This document shows, one piece after another, positions 51,323 to 59,998 of a stretch of 64,000 nucleotides of DNA (positions are counted from its first letter, which is position 1; each line of letters begins with the position of its first letter). Source of the DNA: an uncultured Clostridia bacterium (GTDB taxonomy: Bacteria; Bacillota; Clostridia; Christensenellales; UBA1242); NCBI GenBank assembly GCA_934777505.1, contig CAKVNM010000001.1, positions 1-64,000 on the forward strand, written 5' to 3'. Position numbers and translations under genes: made by a program. The notes beneath the pieces are model-generated. The model worked only from the letters and a program-made list of their open reading frames with translations, searched no databases and was not told the origin of the DNA.

Positions 51323-53944
51323 ATGAAAAAATATGTCTATATGTTTAGCGAAGGAAATGCTAGTATGAAAAACTTGCTTGGCGGAAAAGGTGCAAACCTT
51401 GCTGAAATGAAAAATCTTGGAATGCCTGTTCCAAGCGGATTTACAGTTTCCACCGAAGCCTGCACAAACTACTACGAACAAGGCGAAAAAATCAGTGACG
51501 AAATCAAGTCGCAAATTTTGGACGCTTTGGCTCAGCAAGAAAAAGAGTCTGGCAAAATTTTTGGAGATAACAAAAATCCACTTTTAGTATCCGTTCGCTC
51601 GGGTGCAAGAGTTAGTATGCCGGGAATGATGGACACAATCCTTAATCTTGGACTAAACGATGTTACAGTTGAAACACTTGCAAAAAATAGTAACAGTCCA
51701 CGATTTGCCTATGATTGCTATCGCAGATTTATTCAAATGTATGCGGAAGTGGCAATGGGAGTAGACGGCGATTTGTTTGAACAAATTATCGACTCCGTAA
51801 AGCACGCAAACAATGTAAAACTTGATATCGAACTAGATACCGATGCTCTAAAAACAATCGTTTTGAAGTATAAACAGGCTGTAAAAGACGCTCTTGGACA
51901 TGATTTTCCACAAGACCCAAGAGAACAACTTTTTGGTGCTGTAAAAGCCGTTTTTGCTAGTTGGGAAAACCCAAGAGCCGTTGTGTATAGAAAACTCAAT
52001 CAAATTCCAGCAAGTTGGGGAACAGCCGTTAACATTCAAGAAATGGTATTTGGAAACTTGAACGAAAAATCTGGCACAGGTGTTGCTTTCTCTCGTGACC
52101 CTTCAAGCGGAAAAGACGAAATCTATGGCGAATTTATGTTCAATGCACAAGGCGAAGATATCGTTGCAGGAATTAGAACTCCACTTCATATCGAAGAACT
52201 CAAAAACATCATGCCAAATATCTATGACGAGTTTGTAAAATATGCTAAAACTTTGGAAAAGCACTACAAAGATATGCAAGATATGGAATTTACTGTTGAG
52301 AACGGAAAACTATATCTTCTTCAAACCAGAAACGGCAAAAGAACTGCTAGTGCAGCCCTTCAAATTGCTGTTGATATGGTAAATAGTGGACTAAAAAGCA
52401 AAGAAGAAGCCTTGCTTTCGCTCGACCCACGACTACTTGACACAATGCTTCACAAACAATTTGATGTTAACGCTTTAAAACAAGCAAAAGCAGTTGCAAG
52501 TGGCTTGCCAGCAAGTCCGGGTGCTGCTTGTGGAAAATTGGTTCTAAATAGTGATGACGCAAAGAAATCCAAAGAACACAAAATAAAAACCGTGCTTGTT
52601 AGAGTAGAAACCAGTGCAAAAGATATCGAAGGCATGACATCAAGCGAAGGCATTTTGACCGCTCGTGGCGGAATGACATCTCATGCTGCCGTTGTTGCTC
52701 GTGGACTTGGTGCTCCTTGCGTTGTTGGTTGCGAAGGATTGGTTGTTAACGAAGAACAAAAATATATAACACTAAACGGCGTTAGGGTTAACGAAGGCGA
52801 AGTTATCAGTGTTGACGGAGCAACAGGTAATGTGTATGTTGGCGAAATCAAAACTGTTCCAGCAAAACTTAGTGGCAACTTTGAAACAATCATGAATTGG
52901 GCAAAGGAAATCAAAAAAATGGGCGTTAGAGCCAATGCAGACACTCCACAAGACGCAAAAACAGCAATCGAATTTGGAGCAGAAGGTATTGGACTTGTTA
53001 GAACTGAGCATATGTTCTTTAAACCAGACAAAATTTTGGCTGTTAGAGAAATGATTGTTGCAAGAAACAAGGAAGAAAGACAAAAGGCTCTCGACAAACT
53101 TTTGCCAATGCAAATGGAAGATTTTGTTGGAATTTTTAGAGAACTAAAAGGCTTGCCTTGCACAATTAGACTAATCGACCCACCACTTCACGAATTTTTG
53201 CCAAAAGAAGAAAAGGACAAGGAAATTTTGGCAAAAGCAACTGGTCTAAGCATGGCAGAACTCAAAGAAATTATTGACGACCTTGCAGAGTTTAACCCAA
53301 TGATGGGACACCGTGGTTGCAGACTTGCTGTAACATATCCAGAAATTGCAGAAATGCAAACAAAGGCAATCATTTTGGCAGGCATAAAGGTTAAAAAAGA
53401 AGATAACATTGATGTTAAGCCAGAAATCATGATTCCTTTAACTTGCGAAGAAAAAGAATTTGACTATGTTAAGAATATTGCTGTAAAAACAGCAGACAGC
53501 GTGCTAAAAGAAGCAGGGCTTCATCTTGACTACAAGATTGGCACTATGATTGAAGTTCCAAGAGCCACAGTGATTGCCGACAAACTAGCCGAAAGAGCAG
53601 AGTTTTTCAGTTTTGGAACAAACGACCTAACACAAATGACTTTTGGATTTAGTAGAGATGACGCAGGAAAGTTTATCAACGAATATTATTCAAAAAAATT
53701 GCTCGATTACGACCCATTTGTTAGAGTGGACGAAAAGGGCGTTGGCTCACTAATCAAAATGGCAGTTGAAAAGGGTAGAAGCGTTAAAAAAGATTTGAAA
53801 ATTGGTGTTTGCGGAGAGCAAGGAAGCAATCCAGAAAGCGTGGAATTTTTCTATAAAAACGGATTATCTTATGTTTCATGCAGTCCATATAGAATCCCAA
53901 TGGCAATCTTGTCAAGTGCTATCGCAACAATAAAGAATAAATAA
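51323..53944 (+). CDS. ppdK: Pyruvate, phosphate dikinase
   Basis: An 873-residue enzyme interconverting pyruvate, ATP and phosphate with PEP, AMP and pyrophosphate. The nucleotide-binding domain (1-340) begins NLLGGKGANLAEM. The phosphohistidine domain has LTARGGMTSHAAVVARG with the catalytic His near residue 455. The PEP barrel ends with the catalytic Cys in IGVCGEQGSNPES near residue 830. Length and motifs are complete. In anaerobes it links glycolysis and gluconeogenesis and can spare ATP. No PpdK regulatory protein gene is adjacent. Confidence 0.97.
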   Translation: MKKYVYMFSEGNASMKNLLGGKGANLAEMKNLGMPVPSGFTVSTEACTNYYEQGEKISDEIKSQILDALAQQEKESGKIFGDNKNPLLVSVRSGARVSMPGMMDTILNLGLNDVTVETLAKNSNSPRFAYDCYRRFIQMYAEVAMGVDGDLFEQIIDSVKHANNVKLDIELDTDALKTIVLKYKQAVKDALGHDFPQDPREQLFGAVKAVFASWENPRAVVYRKLNQIPASWGTAVNIQEMVFGNLNEKSGTGVAFSRDPSSGKDEIYGEFMFNAQGEDIVAGIRTPLHIEELKNIMPNIYDEFVKYAKTLEKHYKDMQDMEFTVENGKLYLLQTRNGKRTASAALQIAVDMVNSGLKSKEEALLSLDPRLLDTMLHKQFDVNALKQAKAVASGLPASPGAACGKLVLNSDDAKKSKEHKIKTVLVRVETSAKDIEGMTSSEGILTARGGMTSHAAVVARGLGAPCVVGCEGLVVNEEQKYITLNGVRVNEGEVISVDGATGNVYVGEIKTVPAKLSGNFETIMNWAKEIKKMGVRANADTPQDAKTAIEFGAEGIGLVRTEHMFFKPDKILAVREMIVARNKEERQKALDKLLPMQMEDFVGIFRELKGLPCTIRLIDPPLHEFLPKEEKDKEILAKATGLSMAELKEIIDDLAEFNPMMGHRGCRLAVTYPEIAEMQTKAIILAGIKVKKEDNIDVKPEIMIPLTCEEKEFDYVKNIAVKTADSVLKEAGLHLDYKIGTMIEVPRATVIADKLAERAEFFSFGTNDLTQMTFGFSRDDAGKFINEYYSKKLLDYDPFVRVDEKGVGSLIKMAVEKGRSVKKDLKIGVCGEQGSNPESVEFFYKNGLSYVSCSPYRIPMAILSSAIATIKNK

Positions 53945-53961
53945 AATATCACAAAATTTCA

Positions 53962-53967
53962 TACAAT
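53962..53967 (+). promoter_or_regulatory. -10 box, leaderless transglycosylase start
   Basis: TACAAT followed by six bases and the ATG at 53974; no ribosome site and only 29 bp from the ppdK stop. Confidence 0.5.
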
Positions 53968-53973
53968 AAAAGT

Positions 53974-54534
53974 ATGGAAAAACAGAGCGTAAAAAGTGAG
54001 AGATTAAAAAAAGTAACTTTGATTTTACTTTTAATCATCTTGCTTTTTGGCGCTCTTTTTTGTGTGTTTAAAATTAAATATCCCGTGAAGTATAACGATA
54101 TAATATCAAGCGAGTGCGCTAAGTATGATATTGACAAAATGCTTGTGTTTTCGCTCATCAACGCCGAAAGTGGCTTTAATCCGTCTGTGGTTAGCAAAAA
54201 GGGAGCAATGGGACTTATGCAACTAATGCCACAAACAGCAATATTTGTTGCAACCGAACTTGAAAAAACCAATTTTAATGCAAACGATTTGTTGCGTCCC
54301 GAAACAAACATTGAATTTGGCGTGTTCTATCTAAACTATCTTTTTAACAAATTTGATAGCGTGGAACTAGTGCTTTGTGCATATAATGCGGGCGAAACGA
54401 CAGTTAGAAATTGGCTAAGCACAAAAGAATATTCGCTGGACGGACAATCTCTTGACAAAATTCCTTTTGCCGAAACAAAAAAATATGTCGACAAAATCAA
54501 TTCATTTTGCACAGTGTATCAAAAAATATTGTAA
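53974..54534 (+). CDS. Lytic transglycosylase (Slt-type)
   Basis: A 186-residue peptidoglycan-cutting enzyme. One N-terminal membrane helix (about 12-32) anchors it outside. The lysozyme-like domain has INAESGFNPSVVS with the catalytic Glu near residue 63, KGAMGLMQLMPQTA, and CAYNAGETTV. These are the three classical SLT motifs. It probably remodels the wall in growth or sporulation. It is followed by the MtaD-type deaminase, which has its own promoter. Confidence 0.92.
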   Translation: MEKQSVKSERLKKVTLILLLIILLFGALFCVFKIKYPVKYNDIISSECAKYDIDKMLVFSLINAESGFNPSVVSKKGAMGLMQLMPQTAIFVATELEKTNFNANDLLRPETNIEFGVFYLNYLFNKFDSVELVLCAYNAGETTVRNWLSTKEYSLDGQSLDKIPFAETKKYVDKINSFCTVYQKIL

Positions 54535-54550
54535 AAAATTTTAAAAATTT

Positions 54551-54558
54551 GATATAAT
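54551..54558 (+). promoter_or_regulatory. Extended -10 box, leaderless deaminase start
   Basis: TGATATAAT (54550-54558) followed by six bases and the ATG at 54565; no ribosome site. Confidence 0.65.
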
Positions 54559-54564
54559 TTATCT

Positions 54565-55761
54565 ATGAAAACAAAATTTGAAAACGCACTAATTTTAACA
54601 TCTCCAACAGACGATATTTTTCTTGGAGAAATCGTCATTAATGACGGTAAAATTGAATTTATTGGGACAAAGTATCAAGGCAAAGTTGATAAAGTTTTTG
54701 ACTGCAAAAAAAATCTGCTAATGGCTGGATTTATCAACTGTCACGCACACAGTGCAATGTCGCTTTTAAAAGGCATTAGCGACAGTGATAGTTTGGAAGA
54801 TTGGCTCAAAAAAGTTAATCCAATTGAAAAAAATTTCACCGAAAAAGATATCTATGACGGCACAGTTTTAGCAATCAAAGAGTACTTAAAAAACGGCATC
54901 ACTTGCTTTCAAGACTGCTACTTTTATCCTGACATAATTGCAAAAGCAGTGGAAGATTGTGGCATTAGGGCAGTGATAGCACTTTCGCAAAACTATTCCA
55001 TAGACAAGTTTTTGAGCAAGCAAGAACTAGAAGATTTGTTTTTAAAGTTAAACAAAAAGTCGCCACTTGTTGACTATTTGTTTTACTGTCATTCGGTGTA
55101 TACTTGCAACGAGTCGCAGTTTGCTGATACAATTAGTCTTGCCAGAAAATACGACAAAATAGTAAGTTGTCACATGAGCGAATCGTTAACTGAAATTGGC
55201 GTTTGCACTCAAACTCACAACGGACTCACTCCTGTAATGGTGTTGGAAAGTTTTGGATTTTTTGACGGCAAAAATTTGGTCGCACATGGTGTTCATTTGC
55301 AAAAAGAAGACTATGCTTTGCTGGAAAAATACCATGTAAACATCGTACATAATCCAAGCAGTAATTTAAAACTAGGTTCTGGAATTGCCAACCTAAAAAG
55401 CATGAAAAATCATGGCATAAACATATGCCTTGGAACAGATGGCTCTGCTAGCAACAACAGACTTGATATGTTTAGGGAGATGTATTTGTCAAGCGTGCTT
55501 CAAAAAGCACTTTTGAACGACCCAACTTTGATTAATCCAGAAACAGCACTTGAAATGGCAACCACGAACGGAGCAAAAGCCCTTTGTAACGACAAGATAG
55601 GTTCGTTAAAAGTTGGAAACTATGCCGACATGATTATGATTGATATGCATTCTGTCGACAATCAAGTGTGTAGGGACATAAAGAGCAATTTGGTGTATGC
55701 TTGCGGGGCAGAAGATGTTTTGATGACTATGGTTAACGGCAAAATTCTGTACGAAAAATAG
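54565..55761 (+). CDS. MtaD-type amidohydrolase (MTA/SAH deaminase family)
   Basis: A 398-residue amidohydrolase. Metal ligands are in NCHAHSAMSLLKG (about 58-70), the barrel His in YCHSVY, SCHMSES and the metal Asp in LGTDGSASNN. N- and C-terminal strands form the small beta domain. This is the family of 5-methylthioadenosine/S-adenosylhomocysteine deaminases and chlorohydrolases, so a role in purine or SAM-product salvage is likely but the exact substrate is not fixed. Confidence 0.88.
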   Translation: MKTKFENALILTSPTDDIFLGEIVINDGKIEFIGTKYQGKVDKVFDCKKNLLMAGFINCHAHSAMSLLKGISDSDSLEDWLKKVNPIEKNFTEKDIYDGTVLAIKEYLKNGITCFQDCYFYPDIIAKAVEDCGIRAVIALSQNYSIDKFLSKQELEDLFLKLNKKSPLVDYLFYCHSVYTCNESQFADTISLARKYDKIVSCHMSESLTEIGVCTQTHNGLTPVMVLESFGFFDGKNLVAHGVHLQKEDYALLEKYHVNIVHNPSSNLKLGSGIANLKSMKNHGINICLGTDGSASNNRLDMFREMYLSSVLQKALLNDPTLINPETALEMATTNGAKALCNDKIGSLKVGNYADMIMIDMHSVDNQVCRDIKSNLVYACGAEDVLMTMVNGKILYEK

Positions 55762-55824
55762 AATAAAAAAGCAAAGATTTTAGAAAAATTAACATAAATG
55801 TTAACTTTACAATTTTAAATCAAC

Positions 55825-55856
55825 AAAAACTAGCAAAAATTTTATGCTAGTTTTTT
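55825..55856 (+). terminator. Terminator after the deaminase gene
   Basis: AAAACTAGCA/TGCTAGTTTT hairpin with a 9-base loop and six T. Confidence 0.8.
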
Positions 55857-55883
55857 AAAATTGTTTCCGTTCTAAACTTTTCG

Positions 55884-55892
55884 TGTTATAAT
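55884..55892 (+). promoter_or_regulatory. Extended -10 box, leaderless mcsA start
   Basis: TGTTATAAT followed by six bases and the ATG at 55899; no ribosome site. No CtsR heptad repeat (GGTCAAA type) is visible around it. Confidence 0.65.
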
Positions 55893-55898
55893 CAAAAT

Positions 55899-56231
55899 AT
55901 GGATAATATTAACGATACACTTACAAAATCCTATGTTGAGCCAAAATTCTGTTCCCAGTGTTTTACAACTCTAACCGAGTTTGTTAACTCTGGATTTGTT
56001 GGCTGTCCAAATTGCTACAAGGCTTTTGCAAGCGAAATCAAAGCGTATGTTGACGAAAATCAGTTTGCTCAGTCGCACAAAGGCAAGTTGTACATAAAGC
56101 CAACGCATGAATCCATTTTGGACAAAATTTCGTACTACGAAAAGCAACTAAAACTTGCTATCGAAGAAGAAAGATTTGAAGACTGTCGTGCCTTAAAAAA
56201 CAAAATAATTTCGTTAAAGGAGCAACTATAA
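55899..56231 (+). CDS. mcsA: Short McsA, activator of the arginine kinase McsB
   Basis: A 110-residue McsA, against about 185 in Bacillus. Only one zinc-finger pair remains (FCSQC and GCPNC, about residues 17-21 and 35-39), with TTLTEFVNSGFVGCPNCYKAF conserved. The C-terminal UVR motif LAIEEERFEDCRALKNKI is present. McsA stimulates McsB and adapts it to ClpC. The stop overlaps the mcsB start (TAATG). No ctsR gene precedes it, unlike in Bacillus. The loss of the first zinc-finger pair is the odd feature. Confidence 0.85.
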   Translation: MDNINDTLTKSYVEPKFCSQCFTTLTEFVNSGFVGCPNCYKAFASEIKAYVDENQFAQSHKGKLYIKPTHESILDKISYYEKQLKLAIEEERFEDCRALKNKIISLKEQL

Positions 56232-57211
56232 TGGACGAATTTGATTCAATTATTGTTTCTTCAAGAATAAGGCTTGCACGAAATTTTAGTGATATTGTGT
56301 TTCCAAACAAAATCAAAAAAAGTGCAGATGCTTTGGTGGTTATAAACAGAGTTTTTGGCGTGCTAAAAGACTACGAAAACTACAAGGTTAAAGACCTTAG
56401 TGTCGACACGCTTAGTTCCCTAAAAGAAAAGCACTTAATCAGCGAAGACTTAACAAAAAATCACGAGTTTGGAGCGTTGTCACTTTCTCATGACGAGCAA
56501 ATTTGTGTGATGATTAACGAAGAAGAGCATATTCGTGAGCAGTGTATTTTAAAGGGCTTTGACCTTGACGAAGCACTTGCTAGACTTAACGAAATTGACG
56601 ATATATTGCTGGAAAATTTGCCGATTGCGTTTTCAAATTCGTATGGCTTTTTAACAACCTGCCCAAGCAATTTGGGAACGGGACTAAGGGCGTCTGTTAT
56701 GCTTTTTTTGCCAGCGTTAACACTTAGCGGAGCAATAAAAAGCCTAATCGAAACGCTTTCCAATGTTGGACTCACTGTTCGTGGACAGTTTGGAGAAAAC
56801 ACCGAAGCCGATGGCTATCTTTATCAAATTTCCAACTGTCAAACTTTGGGACTAAGTGAACAGCAAATAATCGACAATGTTAAGACCGCCGTTATCAAAA
56901 TTTGTCAAAAGGAACTTGAAGCTCGTTCTCAACTTTTGTCCGCAAATCTTGACGAACTAAAAGACAAAATTTTTAGGGCTTATGGAGTTTTAAAATATGC
57001 TAAAAAAATGAGTAGCACCGAAGCCATAAACTTTTTAAGCCAGTTGAAATTTGGTGTTAGTCTTGGACTGATAGAAAATGTTGACATCAAAACAATAGAC
57101 GGACTGCTAGAAGATGTGCTTCCAAGCACGCTCAGAGTGATATATGGCGAAGAAATCAGCGACCAAGAACTCGAAAAGTATAGATGCAAATATATTCAAC
57201 AGAAAATTTAA
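56231..57211 (+). CDS. mcsB: Protein-arginine kinase McsB
   Basis: A 326-residue phosphagen-kinase-like enzyme that phosphorylates arginines to mark proteins for ClpCP. It begins SIIVSSRIRLARNFSDIVFP, has CVMINEEEHIREQC with the catalytic Glu, the LTTCPSNLGTGLRASV nucleotide motif and VRGQFGENTEADG. Length is slightly short at the C-terminus. AAGGAG precedes the ATG inside mcsA. It lies between mcsA and clpC as in other Firmicutes. Confidence 0.95.
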   Translation: MDEFDSIIVSSRIRLARNFSDIVFPNKIKKSADALVVINRVFGVLKDYENYKVKDLSVDTLSSLKEKHLISEDLTKNHEFGALSLSHDEQICVMINEEEHIREQCILKGFDLDEALARLNEIDDILLENLPIAFSNSYGFLTTCPSNLGTGLRASVMLFLPALTLSGAIKSLIETLSNVGLTVRGQFGENTEADGYLYQISNCQTLGLSEQQIIDNVKTAVIKICQKELEARSQLLSANLDELKDKIFRAYGVLKYAKKMSSTEAINFLSQLKFGVSLGLIENVDIKTIDGLLEDVLPSTLRVIYGEEISDQELEKYRCKYIQQKI

Positions 57212-57220
57212 GGAGCATAA

Positions 57221-59476
57221 ATGTTTTACAATATCAATGCGACAGAAGAAGTGAACTTGGCTTTAAAAAAAGCAAGCGAAGTGGCAAAAGAATATAACAA
57301 TAGCGAAGTTGCCACTGAGCATCTTTTGTATGGAATTTTAACAGTTGACTCGCCTGCACAGCAACTTTTAAAAGAATACAAAGTTAACGAAAAATCATAT
57401 CTTGCACTTTTAAAAGAAAATCAAGCCGAAAAATATTCCATAGAAGTTGACTTGCAGTTAACTGAAAGAGTTAAAAAGGTGTTCTTGATTGCTCAGCAAA
57501 CAGCAAGTCAAATGGGACATACTTTTGTTACAAACTTGCATCTTTTGATGAGCATTTTAATGAGCGAAGGTGCAGTTGCAATTACGATTTTAGAAAAGGC
57601 ATATCATATCAATATTGACGAAATTAGAAAAAGCGTTTTTGCCAAACTTAGTCAAATCAAACCCGCCGAAACAATCGTTGAAGAAAAAAAACCAGATGAT
57701 TTGCCAGAAAGATTGCTAGAATTTGGAATTGACCTAACAAAAAAGGCTCGTGATGGCAAACTTGATACTATCATTGGCAGAGATGGCGAGATTGAAAGAC
57801 TTGTTGAAATTTTGTGCCGAAAGACAAAAAACAATCCAATTTTGATTGGCGAAGCGGGCGTTGGAAAGAGTGCGGTTGTAGAAGGTTTGGCTCAGCGAAT
57901 TGTAAGCGGTCAAGTGCCAGAAATATTGCACGACAAAAAAATTTATTCACTCAATTTGTCGTCTTTAATGTCGGGAACAAAGTTCCGTGGTGCACTCGAA
58001 GAAAAGTTGAACGAAATTATAAAAATCATAACAGAAGACAAGTCCATAATCACTTTTATTGACGAAATCCACACCTTGTATCAGGCGGGAAGCGAGAAAG
58101 GCGAAATCAATCCAACCGATATTTTAAAGCCATATCTTGCTCGTGGAGAAATGCAAACGATTGGTGCAACAACCACCACCGAATATTCAAAATTTATCGA
58201 AAAAGACCCTGCCTTGGAACGCAGATTTCAGCCTGTAAAGGTTAATCCGCCAAGCGTTGACGACACCATAAAAATTTTGCAGGGACTCCGCCCATCGTAT
58301 GAAAAATTCCACGGAGTAAAAATCCTTGATGACGCTTTGATTAGCTCCGTAAAACTGTCGGTTAGATATATCACAAATCGCAATCTTCCAGACAAGGCGA
58401 TTGACCTTGTTGATGAAGCGTGTAGCAAGACAAAAATCTTTGGACAAGGCAGAGAAAATATGTTTGTTACAAGCGAAGATGTTGCAAATGTGGTTTCAAG
58501 TTGGACGGGTATTCCAGTTAGCAAAATAACCGAAACAGAAAAGCAAAAGTTGCTCAATTTGGAGAACATTCTTCATCAAAAAGTAATCGGTCAAGACGAA
58601 GCCATAAACGCCGTTAGCATGGCAATAAGGCGTGCAAGAGTGGGCTTGAAAGACGAAAAAAGACCAATCGGCTCGTTCATATTTTTGGGACAAACTGGCG
58701 TTGGTAAAACAGAACTTGCAAAAGCGATTGCGTCCGCCATGTTCGATAGCGATAGTTCAATGATAAAAATCGACATGAGCGAATACATGGAAAAACATTC
58801 CATTAGCAAACTAATCGGCTCCCCACCGGGCTATGTCGGCTATGAAGAAGGTGGACAGTTGACCGACAAAGTTAGAAAAAATCCTTATTCTGTTGTTCTG
58901 TTTGACGAAGTTGAAAAAGCACACCCAGATATCACAAATATTTTGCTTTCAATCTTGGACGATGGCAAAATTAGTGACGGTCAGGGCAGAGTTGTAAACT
59001 TTCAAAACACAATTATCATATTAACAAGTAATATTGGTGCAAAAGAGATGATGGCTCACAAAAACGCTTGCCAGCAGAATAAAGAAGTGTTTGACTTTGA
59101 AAAAGACAAACAAATGATGCTTGACAAGTTAAAAAGTGTTTATCCACCAGAACTCATCAACCGAATTGATACAATCACAATATTCAATCCTTTATCGTTT
59201 GAAGACCTTGCAAAAATCACTAACTTGCTACTAAAAAAACTAACTCAAAAACTGGAAGAAAAAAATATAACCCTAAAACTCACCGAAAGTGCTCTTGTTT
59301 ATCTAATCAAGCAAGGAGCAGACAGCGAATATGGCGCAAGACCGCTCAAAAGAGTAATCGAAAAGCAGATTGAAAATGTGATTGCAAGTGACTTATTAAG
59401 TGGCAAAATTTGCAACAACTGTGTTATAACAATTTCGTTTGATGGAAAACTTGTGTTTAGTTATTCTTGTGTTTAA
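57221..59476 (+). CDS. clpC: ClpC-like AAA+ unfoldase lacking the middle domain
   Basis: A 751-residue Hsp100 protein (about 810 in Bacillus). The N domain (1-145) has two Clp-N repeats. D1 has Walker A GEAGVGKSAVVEG near residue 206 and Walker B in TFIDEIHTL. D2 has GQTGVGKTE near 490, VVLFDEVEKAH, LTSNIGAKEM and the sensor-2 ARPLKR. The UVR-type middle coil that should follow VDLVDEAC is missing: FVTSEDVANVVSSWTGIPV comes at once. The D2 loop that carries the ClpP-binding VGF/IGF reads NACQQNKEVFDFE. It may unfold without ClpP. GGAG precedes the ATG. Confidence 0.92.
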   Translation: MFYNINATEEVNLALKKASEVAKEYNNSEVATEHLLYGILTVDSPAQQLLKEYKVNEKSYLALLKENQAEKYSIEVDLQLTERVKKVFLIAQQTASQMGHTFVTNLHLLMSILMSEGAVAITILEKAYHINIDEIRKSVFAKLSQIKPAETIVEEKKPDDLPERLLEFGIDLTKKARDGKLDTIIGRDGEIERLVEILCRKTKNNPILIGEAGVGKSAVVEGLAQRIVSGQVPEILHDKKIYSLNLSSLMSGTKFRGALEEKLNEIIKIITEDKSIITFIDEIHTLYQAGSEKGEINPTDILKPYLARGEMQTIGATTTTEYSKFIEKDPALERRFQPVKVNPPSVDDTIKILQGLRPSYEKFHGVKILDDALISSVKLSVRYITNRNLPDKAIDLVDEACSKTKIFGQGRENMFVTSEDVANVVSSWTGIPVSKITETEKQKLLNLENILHQKVIGQDEAINAVSMAIRRARVGLKDEKRPIGSFIFLGQTGVGKTELAKAIASAMFDSDSSMIKIDMSEYMEKHSISKLIGSPPGYVGYEEGGQLTDKVRKNPYSVVLFDEVEKAHPDITNILLSILDDGKISDGQGRVVNFQNTIIILTSNIGAKEMMAHKNACQQNKEVFDFEKDKQMMLDKLKSVYPPELINRIDTITIFNPLSFEDLAKITNLLLKKLTQKLEEKNITLKLTESALVYLIKQGADSEYGARPLKRVIEKQIENVIASDLLSGKICNNCVITISFDGKLVFSYSCV

Positions 59477-59521
59477 TTTGGCAAATTGACTCAAAATTAA
59501 TTGTTAAAAGTTATATTTTGT

Positions 59522-59538
59522 GGTATTATAATAATACC
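59522..59538 (+). promoter_or_regulatory. Palindrome over the hpf-like promoter
   Basis: GGTATTAT-A-ATAATACC is a perfect 8+1+8 palindrome that includes the -10 hexamer TATAAT (59527-59532). A dimeric repressor would block the promoter. Confidence 0.5.
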
Positions 59539-59561
59539 AATTAATAAAGGAGAGTGATATT

Positions 59562-59873
59562 ATGGTTAAAAATTATCATGCAGGAGCATTATTAAGCCAA
59601 GCGCTAGAAAGTTTGTGCAACAAAAAACTCGCAAAACTTGACAAGTACGCAGACGACCTTGTTTGTGACATCTATATGTCAATGGAAGGCAAGGAACAAC
59701 TAACAAAAATGGTTCTAAAAAGCCGTAGATTTGAATTAGTTGCAAAAGCAAAATCGGACGATATGTATAAAAATATTGATACTTGTGTTGATTGTTTAAA
59801 ACTACAAATATCAAAAGAAAAATTCGAGAAAAGACAAAAAAGAAGAATCGAAGCACCTGCTTTGGAAGAATAA
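59562..59873 (+). CDS. Short ribosome hibernation factor-like protein (HPF/RaiA)
   Basis: A 103-residue protein aligned with the N-terminal domain of HPF: KKLAKLDKYADDLVCDIYMSMEGKEQ, then the strand FELVAKAKSDDMYKNIDTCVDCLKLQI, with the DMYxxID helix start that the family keeps. The first beta strand of HPF is degenerate and the C-terminal dimerisation domain of the long form is absent. HPF stops translation and protects resting ribosomes. A palindrome on its promoter suggests regulation. AAGGAG precedes the ATG; a terminator follows at once. Confidence 0.75.
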   Translation: MVKNYHAGALLSQALESLCNKKLAKLDKYADDLVCDIYMSMEGKEQLTKMVLKSRRFELVAKAKSDDMYKNIDTCVDCLKLQISKEKFEKRQKRRIEAPALEE

Positions 59874-59895
59874 GAGCAAGAAATTGCTCTTTTTT
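59874..59895 (+). terminator. Terminator after the hpf-like gene
   Basis: GAGCAA/TTGCTC hairpin with six T, right after the stop. Confidence 0.8.
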
Positions 59896-59998
59896 CTTGT
59901 TTTATGAACATTTTTGTCTACTAAAAAAATTTTAATGTTTCTTAATTGCTTGATTTAGTTTGGCACAAAATGTTATCATATATGGGTAAGGTGAAAAT

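Noticed and set aside
52681..53163. 160-codon minus-strand frame inside ppdK
   Set aside because: Antisense shadow of a well-supported gene with no ribosome site.
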